DNA of 64,000 bases from the NCBI GenBank assembly GCA_029216955.1, contig JANAVB010005597.1, positions 46,175,480-46,239,479 of the forward strand. The letters are read 5' to 3'. The notes under the pieces were generated by a model that did no database searches, had not been told where the DNA came from, and saw nothing but the letters and a program-made list of their open reading frames with translations. This DNA is from Iris pallida. Its lineage: Eukaryota; Streptophyta; Magnoliopsida; Asparagales; Iridaceae. The position numbers and the translations under genes were made by a program. Below are positions 46,299 to 57,257 of this stretch, in pieces (the stretch's first letter is position 1; every line of letters begins with the position of its first letter).

Positions 46299-49200
46299 GT
46301 ATCATTTATACTCGAAGGGTTTCACGTCGAATTACTATCAGTGGAGCACGCATGGAGAACTTGTGTCTTTAGCATTAGAGTATGAGCCTTATGTGGATGT
46401 CCACAACCACGCTGCTTATGACGATGGGTTGGTGAACATGGTTTTTGACGCGGCGGGGCCTAGTTTCGATCTAGACAATCATGATGCACCTGAGGAGGCA
46501 CCGAACGCCGATGCTGCAAAGTTTATAGAGTTGTTGGAGAATGCAAGGACTCCATTATATCCTGGTTGTAAGGATCATTCACCGTTGGAGGTGGTTACAA
46601 GATTGTTGAGCATCCAGTCCGATTTTAATATGTCGTAAGATTGCTACAACCAATTTATGGAGTTGATTATAGAAATATTGCCTGAGGGTGCTTAGTTGCC
46701 TAAAGACTTTTACTGGTCTAAGAGGATGGTGAGATCGCTCTGGATGGGATACGAGAAAATTGATGCATGTCGCAACGGGTGTATGTTGTACTACAAAAAT
46801 GACAAGGATGAAGATGCCTGCAGATTTTGTGGTGCTGATCGCTACAAGGGCAGTGGTAGAGGAAAGTTTGTCGGTGAAAGGAAGCCTACCGATTTGATGC
46901 ACTACTTGTCGTTGACGCCGCGATTGCAGCGGTTGTTTATGGTGAAGGAAACTGCAGAAAACATGAGTTGGCATAAGCGAGAACAGACCGAAGGAGTGTT
47001 TGATCACCCATCTGATGGAGAAGCATGGAAGTACTTTGATTGAGAGTATCCAGATTTTGTTTCTGATCCGCGTAATGTCAGATTGGGTCTCTGCTCCGGC
47101 GGTTTTACCCCATTTGGACTTTCGGGATCCCAGTATTCATGTTGGCATGTGATCGTCACTCCGTACAATCTACCTCCTTGGATGTGCATGAAGAATCCGT
47201 ATATGTTCCTCACCGTTATTATCCTAGGTCCGAACAATCCGAAAAGGAACATCAATGTATATTTATAGCCATTTATTGATGAGTTGAATCAGCTGTGGGA
47301 AGTAGGTTCCAACACGTATGATGTATCTAGAAAACAAATTTTTCAGATGCGGACAGCACATATGTGGACCATCAACGACTTTTCGGACTATGGTATGTTA
47401 TCTGGATGGAGCACGCATGGTCGTCTTTCATGTCCGTATTGCATTGACCGTACTAAGGCTTTCCGTTTGAAATACGGAGACAAACTGTGCTTCTTCGATT
47501 GTCATCGACAATTCCTGCCGAAGGATCATCCGTACCGAAGGAACATGAACACTTTTCGTGCTGGGATACACAATATGGAAAGAGGTAAAAGATTTACCAA
47601 GAGCTATTGAAGAGCCTGCTACGGGCTACAAGTGTGACGGATTTGGTCGTACTCATAACTGGACGAAGAGGAGTATATTCTAGGATCTGCCATATTGGAG
47701 TACCAATCTGATTAGACATAACCTTGATGTCATGCATATCGAGAAGAATATATTTGACAATATAATTAATACTGTAATGGACGTAAAGGGGAAGAAGAAA
47801 GACAATCCAAAGGCTAGATTGGACTTGGAAGAAAGATGTAGACGTCCTGCATTGCATTTGATAGAGGAGGGGAATGGGAAGTTGAAGCAGCCTAAGGCAA
47901 TTTTTTTACTGGAGAAGGAGGACAATGTCAGACTTTGTAGGTGGATTCAAGGTCTGAAATTTTACAGATGGGTATATTTCGAACTTGAGAAGATGCGTCG
48001 ACCTCAAGGAGAACAAACTGAAAGGTATGAAGAGCCATGATTGTCACGTATTTATGGAGAGGTTAATTTTGATTGCATTTCAGAAATTCTTACCCCAGAT
48101 TGTTTGGCATCCATTGACCGAGCTTAGCATATTCTTCAGAGATCTTTGTTCTACTAAGTTGCTCGTCGATCGTCTAAAAAAGCAGGAGAACGATATTGCG
48201 GTAATATTGTGCAAGCTCGAGAAGGTATTTTCTTCTGGATTCTTCGACTCCATGGAGCATTTGCCAATTCATCTTTCCTACGAGGCACGTATTGGTGGGC
48301 CCATCGGTTATCGGTGGATGTACCCGTTTGTGCGGTATTTGAACCACCTAAAGAGGAAGGTGAAAAATAAGGCTCGGGTCGAGGGTTCTATTTGTGAATC
48401 CTATATTCTCGAGGAGATTACAAATTTCTGCTCGATGTATTTCAAATCTCATGTTGCTACGAATAGAACAAGGGTTCCGAGAAACGATGACGGATATCAA
48501 GAATCTAATGATGGAATACTGAAAGTATTCAATACGTACGGAAAGCCTTTGGGAAAAATGAAGAAGAGATATTTGAATGACGAAGAGCTAAGGACTGCTC
48601 AGTTGTATATATTACTCAATTGCGATGAGGATGAAGTGGAGAAGCTAGAGGGGTATGTAATTAATGATAAGTTTACGTCATCTCAATGTAATAGTATAAG
48701 CTAATATTATTGTACTAATCGGCGGTTGCTTCGTTGTTTTTCAGCACATATAATGATGAGTTGAGGTCGGTTAGACCCTACCTAACAGACGAATAATTAG
48801 AACAAGAAATAAGACGTCATTTTCCTTCTTGGTTGAGCGAATATGTAAGCAACTCGATAATTACTGGCATCTTCTAATGCAACTGCACAATAAATAACTT
48901 ACTATCTCTTCTTTGGTATTCAGGTCGATCGTCTAATTTCACCAGAGATTGAATTAATTAGAACCTTACCAAGGGACCAATTACTTTTGTTAAAATATGG
49001 CCAAGTTACTGTGTCAATGGCTTTAGGTTCAAGTCAACAAATGCTCCGATCAGAGACAGCTTCCTGGATCTTGATTCTACGAAAAATAGTTGTTTGTGTA
49101 TCAAATCTTTGAACTACAAAGATGTCGATCCAGGAAATGATTTCTTTGGCATCTTGTGAGAGATTATGGAGTTGACATATAATTATGGCAGAGAACCAGC

Positions 49201-49681
49201 AAAGATCGTGTTGTTCAAGTGTGAATGGTTCAATCCGATTGAAAATCAAGGTTGAAAAATTGACAAGCATGGTCTTGTGGATATAAACTACAAGCGTAGA
49301 TATCAAGGCTACAAACCATTTGTCCTATCAACTCATGCTCAGCTCGTGTACTTCACAGCTTATCCGAGACGGGGAGCAACGAAGTCTGACTGGGGGGCAG
49401 TATGCAAGACTAAAGCTAGAGATACTTTTGATGTTGACGAAAAAGCTTATCAGGAGGATGACCTACCTCTTATAACCAATATTGTTGATGTGGACTCCAC
49501 GAAAGTTACGCATTACATGACTAATGTAGAAGATGTAGAATTATCCGAAGAGGAAAGTGAAGCCGACGGAGGTGAAGATGAAACTGAAGATGAAGAGGAG
49601 GAGGAAGAGGAAGATGAGGTCGAGGAAGACGAACAAGATGAATATTCTGAAGATGATTGAGACAGATGTACTTTTATTTTT

Positions 49682-49806
49682 TAGATGTTTCTTTTAGAAT
49701 GTACTATCTGGACTTAGATGTTTCTTGTAGAATGTACTATCTGAACTTAGATATTTCTTGTAGAATATACTATATGGACTTAGATGTTTCTTGTAAAATG
49801 TATCAT
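49682..49806. repeat. 33-bp tandem repeat after the CACTA-2 transposase
   Basis: Almost four copies of TAGATGTTTCTTGTAGAATG followed by TACTATCTGGACT. The period is a multiple of three, so an 82-codon frame stays open across it. I do not call that a gene. Confidence 0.9.
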
Positions 49807-50691
49807 CATATGTTGTCTAGGTTATTATCTTGTCTTTGTTGTACTTTTATATTTCTAATGTACTATTATTTGTTGTACCTCATCATATGTTGTTATCAGG
49901 TATAACAGGTCATCGCGGATCGTTCTACATGTCCCGACGTAGGGCACGGGGTACTGGTACTGGCAGAGGACATGGTACTCATTCGGTACCTCCTACTGGT
50001 ACCGGCTCTGGATCCTCGTCGCCCAGTACTCCTGTGTATCGGACAGTACCTTCGCCTGCCCCGACGCAACGTGGCATATCTCCTGAGACGAGTAGTTCCA
50101 GGCCTGAGACTGCTCCGTCATCTAGAGTTCCTCCGACTGATACGACGATGGAGACAGATGAGCAGATGGAGGAGGCTGAGCCGACGACCGACCAGTATCA
50201 GACAGATGATGTATGCGCACCTCCGGAGAAGACGAGGACGGAGATCTGGGCCGACGATACAAAGTAAGTGTTTTGGTTTATCAATTTTTTCCTGTGTTTA
50301 TCATAAATTAACTTTTCTCATGAATATAATATATCTGTATAGATATCGTCCCCCATCGGTAGGGAGACGCCTAGGCCACTTCTTGAGGACTAATTATGGT
50401 AGTCCTTGGATAAACTACTCTGATGCTTCGGACGAGAGGAAGGCCTACTGGTTTGCGCAATTAAAGGTTAAAATATATTTGCTTTTAACATAAATCATAT
50501 AATTTTTTCGTATTATATATAACTGATAAATATTTGGTTTGCACTCTTCTAGGATATATTTTTCTGTCCACCACACCGGGCCGAGATGATCGAGGAGATG
50601 TTTTCTGCCGTCTCTGCTAAGCTGATCCGCGACGCTATTAATGATCAGAAGACTCGTGGTCATATCGAAAAGCCGATCCAAGATTGGATCA

Positions 50692-51816
50692 TGTTGGCCC
50701 ATTCCATGGTCACACCCGATTTCGATAATCGACTTACACTTTAGTCCATATACAAAATATAGACAATGCTGCTAACTATTTCAGGATACATGAAATCTTA
50801 TTCAACGGACGATGTACTGCATAAATCCAAGCGTCAAAGTCATCAAAATTTCTGAAGACTCTTTTCTACTTTTATTCTGTATTTTTACATTTTATTGAGT
50901 CTAGGAATTTCTTTGTAAAATCAATTATGGTAATACTGGCTTAGGGTTAAAATTGTTCTCTTTCTCAAAACCTACTTTTACCCTTCATATTTTCGATTAC
51001 AAATATTCAAAAATATATTTCGAAAATATTTCTTTTCAAATGATTTTACAAATAACCAAAAACATGTTTGAAAACTGTTTTACAAAAGATTTTTAAAATA
51101 TCTCCTGACAGAACTCACAGCCGAGTTCGGCCCGAGTTCGGTCCGAACTCTGACCGAGTTCGGTCAGTTTGTATTCAAACTTTAGTTGCCTCCAAATCTG
51201 CGAGCAACGTCTATTTTGCGAGATATTGGCATCCGAACTCTGTCCGAGTTCTGCCCGAGTTCGGTTGGTGAAAACACCTATAAATAGAGAAGAATTTCTC
51301 ACTTCAAACATCAATCCATTCTTCACTCTCTTCTCTATTCATTCAAGTGTTTTCTAGTGATCTAAAAATTTCAAATCTCACCTATACTTCTCTTAGCCAA
51401 AAGCCAGTACTATCAGATTGATTTAGAAGTCTTTTGGTTATTCAGAGTTGTAAAGAGGTCGTCAAGTTTCAACAACAAGTTCTCGTTGTGGAGCTGGTCG
51501 TGCGCTCGTCACCAAGCACGGTGTATGTTGGAGTTGGTCGTGCACTCGTCAACAAGCACGGTGGTGTAAGAGTTGCAAGCACTCAGTTAAAGCTTGTGCC
51601 TTTAGTGGATTAACATCGAGCAAGAGTACTCGAGACTGGATTAGTCCTCTCAGAGGGATACCAGTATACATCGCTGTGTTACTGAGTTTGAATCTCCCAT
51701 CTTTATTTACTGCTCTTACATCATTGCCATAGTTTAATTTTTAATTGGTGATTTTATTTCCGCTGCACACACGCACTCTATTCACCCCCCCTCTAGAGGT
51801 GCTCAACGATCCTACA
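50692..51816 (+). repeat. 5' LTR of the Copia element
   Basis: 1125 bp, TG...CA ends. Contains the repeat array and TATA box at 51121-51286. Two phrases of the form GAG(C/T)TGGTCGTGC are repeated near 51490-51560. Confidence 0.97.
51121..51286 (+). promoter_or_regulatory. U3 CCGAGTTCGG array and TATA box
   Basis: CCGAGTTCGG (its complement is CCGAACTCGG) and variants occur in two clusters, 51121-51166 and 51233-51266, in alternating orientation (GTCCGAACTCTGACCGAGTT). CACCTATAAATAG follows at 51275-51287 and is the likely TATA box, so transcription would start near 51310. CpG-rich palindrome arrays upstream of the promoter are known from Sireviruses. Confidence 0.75.
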
Positions 51817-51833
51817 ATTGGTATCAGAGCAGG
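51817..51833 (+). other. Copia primer binding site (initiator Met tRNA)
   Basis: ATTGGTATCAGAGCAGG directly after the 5' LTR. TGGTATCAGAGC is the complement of the 3' end of plant initiator-Met tRNA. Confidence 0.95.
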
Positions 51834-51870
51834 TTATATTCTTATATAACATATCCTAGAGAGTATATAT

Positions 51871-53685
51871 ATGGCAGCCGTGAAATCTATATTCAACGGT
51901 GAAGGGCAATCCACAAATAGACCTCCCCTATTTGATGGAACAAACTATACATACTGGAAAACACGTATGACTTTCTTTCTAAAGTCTCTAGATTTTGATT
52001 TATGGTCAATAGTCATTGATGGGTATAAGAAACCACCACCTACTGTGGTTGAAGGTATTCTTATGGAAAAGCCGCATGACAAGTACACCGATGCTGAAAA
52101 AGCAAAGGCTAGTCTTGATGCTCGAGCCATCAATGCACTATTCTGTGCAATTGACATAACCGAGTTCAATAGAGTTTCTACCTGTAAGACGTCTCATGAA
52201 ATTTGGAAACTCCTTGAGGTAACCCATGAAGGGACTTCCCAAGTCAAGGAATCCAAAATCAGTAGACTGACTCAGGAATATGAATCTTTTAAAATGAAAC
52301 CTGGTGAGTCAATTACACAGATGTTTACTCGTTTCCTTGATATAACTAATCCCCTTCAATCTCTTGGTAAAGATTACAGCAACCATGAGAAAATTAGGAA
52401 AGTGCTGCGGGCTCTAACAAAGAACTGGAATCCAAAAGCCACAGCAATCATTGAAGGAAACGATCTCACCACGATGACTCTAGAAACACTGATGGGCAAG
52501 TTAATGACGCATGAGCTCGACTTGCAAGACTTTGAAGAGGCCACTCCAAAAGAAAAGACCATCGCCTTCAAAGCTCAAGCAAGAAAATCAACATGCAACG
52601 ACTCAGATGAAGAATCATCAAGTGGTGATGAACGTGCCTTACTTGTGAAGAACTTCAAGAAATATCTAAAGTTCACAAGCAGAAAGAAGAAAGACATTCA
52701 AGAAAGCAATGAAGACGAGACTATATGCTTCGGATGTAAGAAATCAGGGCACATGAAGAAGGACTGTCCAGCTACCAAGAAGAGCAGTCCGTATGATCGG
52801 TCAAGATCAAACAGAAGATCCACATCTGGCCGAAAGTATGCCAACACAAGCATCTGGCACGAGAGTGATGCCAGTGACTCAGAAGAAGAAGACAGACCCT
52901 GCAGCAATGCAAATGTTTGTCTTATGGCATTCGAAAAGGTATCATCTAATCCTCTGTTTGATGATTTTACTTTTGATGAACTAGAGACTGCCTTTAGCGA
53001 TTTACTTGAAGATCACAAAATTGTGCTCGACAAGTATAAGCAATCTCGAAAAGAGATTAAGGCACACACAGCCGAGATAGCTAGATTGTCTAATTTACTT
53101 GAAGACATTAAAGAGACATCTACTACCGGTAACACGGAAGAGATAGCCAAACTTAAAGTAGACTTTCATGAGGCTATCCTCAACATTGAGAAGAAAGAAG
53201 AGGACTATGTCAAAATACACAAACTTTATGACATAGAGAAGAAGTTGCACCTAGTAACTGAACAAAGACTCCTTGATATGACTGCAAGATACGAAGAGTC
53301 TGTAGCGATTTCTAAAAAATTAGAAATCAAGTTGGGCAAACAGGCAATACCTGTGACACAGCCCAAGATTAGTCCTAATGCAAAGCATACACCAAAGAGG
53401 ACTAAAAATAAGAAAGCACAGAGGAAACACGAACACAATTATGCTTTCACTTATAGGTTTTCCAAACAGAACAAGCCTACAAACACAGTTTATTCCACTA
53501 AACTGACTTGCACATATTGTGGTACACACGGTCATATATCACAATATTGTATGGCAAGAAAGCTTGTTGATAACCATACTCTAGTTTGGAAACCTAAAGC
53601 TAATCTGAGTGGACCCTTCAGAAAATGGGTACCAAAGGATTCATCTACTTGTTTTGTAGGTGGACCCTCAACCCTCTCATGCTAG
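51871..53685 (+). CDS. gag: Copia gag (604 aa, intact)
   Basis: Capsid and nucleocapsid protein that forms virus-like particles and packages the element RNA in the cytoplasm. The ATG at 51871 is the first after the primer site, 38 nt downstream. Residues about 20-230 form the Copia gag core (PPLFDGTNYTYWKTRM, LMTHELDLQDFEE). A CCHC zinc knuckle, CFGCKKSGHMKKDC, is at residues 286-299. A coiled-coil-rich middle (about 350-490) follows, and a second CCHC-like motif, CTYCGTHGHISQYC, is at 547-560. It ends with TAG just after the start of the pol frame. The length is greater than in most Copia gags, as expected for Sireviruses. Confidence 0.93.
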   Translation: MAAVKSIFNGEGQSTNRPPLFDGTNYTYWKTRMTFFLKSLDFDLWSIVIDGYKKPPPTVVEGILMEKPHDKYTDAEKAKASLDARAINALFCAIDITEFNRVSTCKTSHEIWKLLEVTHEGTSQVKESKISRLTQEYESFKMKPGESITQMFTRFLDITNPLQSLGKDYSNHEKIRKVLRALTKNWNPKATAIIEGNDLTTMTLETLMGKLMTHELDLQDFEEATPKEKTIAFKAQARKSTCNDSDEESSSGDERALLVKNFKKYLKFTSRKKKDIQESNEDETICFGCKKSGHMKKDCPATKKSSPYDRSRSNRRSTSGRKYANTSIWHESDASDSEEEDRPCSNANVCLMAFEKVSSNPLFDDFTFDELETAFSDLLEDHKIVLDKYKQSRKEIKAHTAEIARLSNLLEDIKETSTTGNTEEIAKLKVDFHEAILNIEKKEEDYVKIHKLYDIEKKLHLVTEQRLLDMTARYEESVAISKKLEIKLGKQAIPVTQPKISPNAKHTPKRTKNKKAQRKHEHNYAFTYRFSKQNKPTNTVYSTKLTCTYCGTHGHISQYCMARKLVDNHTLVWKPKANLSGPFRKWVPKDSSTCFVGGPSTLSC

Positions 53686-56600
53686 AAGCAAGTGGATTCT
53701 CGATAGCGGATGTTCGCGACACATGACTGGTGATGCATCTTTATTCGCTACGCTATCGATGAAGAAAGAAGGATACGTCTCCTTCGGAAATAACTTGAGA
53801 GGTAATATTATAGGTAATGGTACTGTAGGTATTTCTCCTTACCCAATAATAAAAGATGTTTGTCTAGTAACTGAATTGAAACATAACCTATTAAGTATAA
53901 GTCACTTGGCTGATAATGGTTATGGTATCAATTTTGTGAAAGATAAATGTACTATATATGATATGTCATCTGGTGATCCCATATATAAAGGGATTAGAGA
54001 AGACAATATTTATGTTTTCTTTTTGGAGAATACTAATAATGCAGGAAGGTGCCTAGTAGCCAATCAAGATGAAAGCTGGCTATGGCACATGAGACTAGGA
54101 CATACAAACATGGACACTATCTCACGTCTGAACACAAAGAAGTTGGTAAAAGGACTCCCAGAAATTCCATTCAAGAGAGACATGGTATGTGCTGACTGTG
54201 AAAAGAACAAAGCACATAGGTCTTCTTTTAAATCCATCAACGCTGTAAGTACTTCAAGACCTTTGCAGTTGATTCATATGGATTTATTTGGTCCTAGTAG
54301 AGTCGCTAGTCTTGGCGGTAAACTCTATGCTTTTGTCATTGTTGATGATTTCTCTCGTTTTACATGGGTTTACTTTTTATCAAACAAAAGTGATGCTATT
54401 TTTGAATTTCAGATATTTTGTAAAAAGGTACAAAACGAAAAAGGCTTCATGATTACTCATATCTGAAGTGATCATGGCGGCGAATTCGAAAATTCTGATT
54501 TCAAAAAGTTTTGTGATGATAGTGGATATTACCACGAATTTTCCTGTCCTAGAACTCCCCAACAGAATGGTGTTGTGGAGCGGAAGAATCGTACTCTAAG
54601 CGAAATGGCTAGAGTCATGCTTAATCAGTATAATCTTCCTAAATATTTTTGGGCAGAAGCTGTTAGTACAGCCTGTCATATTTTAAATAGGGTGTTGATT
54701 CGACCTATCTCGAAGAAAACACCATATGAGCTTTGGTTTGGAAGAATTCCAAACATTTCTTATTTTAAGGTTTTTGGTTGTCGCTGTTTCATCCTGAACA
54801 CCAAGGATAACTTGGGTAAGTTCGACTCGAAAGCAGATGACGGGATATTTCTCGGATATGCTGCTAAGAGTAAAGGATATAGAATTTTTAATAAAAGATC
54901 TTTGATTGTTGAAGAAAGCATTAATGTTACCTTCGATGAGTTAAATAGTCATAGATCAAGCGACAGTGATGATGAAGATGCACCTACAAAGACAAAGAAG
55001 AGTTCTGAAAAAGATCCTACCCAAGAGGCAAGAACTGATAAAAGTTTCGAAGATGCAGGAACTGAGAAGAGCATTGTGAAAGGTATGGCCCAAAGATTTG
55101 AATCATTAAGATTCAAACCGGATCATCCAGAAACTCTCATAATAGGTGATGTATCCAAAGGTGTAAGTACTCGTTCATCTCTTAGAGATTCTGAAGTAGC
55201 AGCTAATGTAGCATTTATTTCTCAAATAGAACCTAAGAATGTTGATGAGGCTTTTTCTGATGAATTTTGGATTTTTGCCATGCAAGAGGAACTTAATCAA
55301 TTTGAGAGAAACCAAGTTTGGGAACTCGTTCCTAAACCTATTGGTCAATCGATAATTGGTACCAAATGGGTGTTCCGAAATAAACTTAGTGAAGATGGTC
55401 AAGTTCTACGCAATAATGCACGTCTAGTGGCACAAGGTTATAATCAAGAAGAAGGAATTGATTATGATGAGACCTATGCTCCTGTTGCTAGACTAGAAGC
55501 CATCCGCATGTTTTGCGCTTTTGCTTGTTTTAATGATTTCAAACTTTTTCAAATGGACGTGAAAAGCGCATTTTTAAATGGTTTTTTGAAAGAAGAAGTT
55601 TTTGTGAAACAACCCCCTGGTTTTGAAGATTTTCAAAAACCTGATCACGTCTTCAAGCTTAAGAAAGCACTTTATGGACTCAAACAAGCACCTCGTGCTT
55701 GGTATGAACGCCTAAGCGCCTTCTTACTTGATAATGGATTTTCAAAGGGCAAGATTGATACCACTCTTTTTATTAAATCTATGAACAATGATATTCTTTT
55801 AGTGCAAATTTATGTAGATGACATCATCTTTGGTTCTACTAATGAACAACTCTGTCAAGAATTTGCCAAGTGTATGCAGAGTGAATTTGAAATGAGCATG
55901 ATGGGAGAGCTAAACTTCTTCCTAGGATTGCAAATCAAACAACACTCGAATGGAACATTCATCAACCAAGCCAAGTACACGAAGGATATACTGAAGAAGT
56001 ATGATTTCGAGAATGTCAAGCCAATTGGGACTCCTATGGCTACATCTACAAAGCTTGATGCTGATGAAAGCGGCAAACCTGTTGATCAGCGTAAGTATCG
56101 AGGTATGATTGGTAGTTTATTATATTTAACTGCTAGTCGTCCTGATATTATGTTTAGTGTTTGCATATGTGCACGATATCAGGCAAACCCTAAGGAATCA
56201 CATCTTAGTGCCGTTAAGCGTATCTTCCGATACCTTAAAGGAACTTCTACAGTTGGCTTATGGTATCCCAAAACCAAATCCTTTGACCTTATAGGTTACT
56301 CGGATGCGGATTTTGCTGGATGCAAAGTGGACCGTAAAAGTACCAGTGGTACATGTCATTTCTTGGGAAAGGCCTTAGTCTCTTGGTTTAGCAAGAAACA
56401 AAATTCAGTAGCATTATCAACAACTGAGGCTGAGTATATCGCCGCAGGACGTTGTTGTGCCCAAATTTTGTGGATGAAGCAAACCTTAGAGGACTACAAT
56501 CTGCACTATTCAAATGTTCCTATATATTGTGATAACACTAGTGCAATTAATTTAACTAAGAACCCTATCTGTCATTCACGCACAAAGCACATAGAAGTTA

Positions 56601-56761
56601 GACATCATTTTCTGCGTGATCATCAACAACACGGGGATATTTGCTTAGAATTTATTGATACTGTACATCAACTAGCAGACATTTTCACTAAACCATTGGC
56701 TGAAGACCGTTTTAACATCTTGAGGCGTGAGCTCGGCATTCTTGAATTCTCGGATTCTTAG
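53660..56761 (+). pseudogene. pol: Copia pol: protease, integrase, RT, RNase H (one stop)
   Basis: The pol frame differs from gag by one position, opens after TAG 53657-53659 and overlaps gag by about 25 nt, so it would need a frameshift or reflects a one-base indel. Protease is at about 53690 (WILDSGCSRHMTG). The integrase finger (HMRLGH...CADC) and core (HMDLFGP, VDDFSRFTWVYFL) follow to 54466, where TGA replaces a codon that is Arg in most relatives. After the stop the frame is open again: integrase end (PQQNGVVERKNRTL), RT at about 55300-56070 with YVDD (55811-55822), and RNase H at about 56290-56650 (SDADFAGCKVDRKSTSG, STTEAEYIAA). Apart from the TGA and the gag/pol junction it looks functional. 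Confidence 0.94.
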
Positions 56762-57036
56762 AACATATGGTAATTAAATACTGTATTTATGACTTGATAA
56801 TTTATTATCTAATGAAAATTATTTTTGGGGACAAACTTACAAAGGGTATGTCTGTCACCACGGCTACGGTCGAAGCGAAGCGGTACTTAAGAGTTCCCCG
56901 GTGAACCACCGTTAGCTGGGACAACCCCTACAGTTAACCCGAAAATAAACAGCAGTTAGTTAATAAACCAGTCAAACATCATTAACTACAAATATTTATT
57001 TACCTGACTGCTTTAACTGTCTCGGGAATGCAAGTG
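56762..57036. other. Spacer between pol and the extra ORF
   Basis: No open frame of note. It holds CGGTACTTAAGAGTTCCCCG and CCGGTGAACCACCG, and repeated AGTTAACC / CAGTTAGTTAATAA words. Its role is unknown. Confidence 0.5.
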
Positions 57037-57144
57037 GCCGAACTCGGCCCGAACTCTGACCGAGTTCGGACCGAATTCGGACCGAGTTCGGTCGGCGCTG
57101 TGATGGTTCCAGAACCGAACAGCCGGCCCTAGCACCTATAAATT
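57037..57144 (+). promoter_or_regulatory. Internal LTR-like promoter candidate before the extra ORF
   Basis: A second array of CCGAACTCGG / CCGAGTTCGG words in alternating orientation lies at 57037-57095. CACCTATAAATT follows at 57133-57144. The same two parts in the same order make up the LTR promoter at 51121-51286. The ATG of the extra ORF is about 120 nt after this TATA box. Function is inferred from the shared layout. Confidence 0.6.
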
Positions 57145-57257
57145 CCACCTTTTCTTCCACTATTTCTCCACACCAAAACGAGAAATAGCTCTACCTCCTT
57201 CTAGAAGACTTTCCTCCTCCCTCCGTGCAAGGCTTCGACGATCTTCTCCATCTCCAC

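Larger units (their letters stand above)
44581..49660 (+). pseudogene. CACTA-2 TNP2-type transposase, interrupted and degraded
   Basis: Same domain order as CACTA-1. Transpos_assoc (44581-44794: SWMYNRHPDDMCG) is split by the solo LTR and resumes at 46304. TNP2 pieces run over 46696-47610 and 47640-48040, DUF4218 to about 48650, and DUF4216 plus an acidic tail to 49660. Stops include TAA at 46636-46638 (shared with CACTA-1), TAG near 46695, TGA at 47041 and TAG at 47266; CACTA-1 has CGA and CAG at the matching places of the last two. About 40 bp are missing near 47560, which shifts the frame. Confidence 0.9.

Noticed and set aside
49657..49905. 82-codon open frame after the CACTA-2 transposase
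   Set aside because: It is kept open by the 33-bp tandem repeat and has no counterpart in CACTA-1.
51817..51833. tRNA-like sequence
   Set aside because: It is the retrotransposon primer binding site complementary to initiator-Met tRNA, not a tRNA gene. The same holds for 41741-41757.
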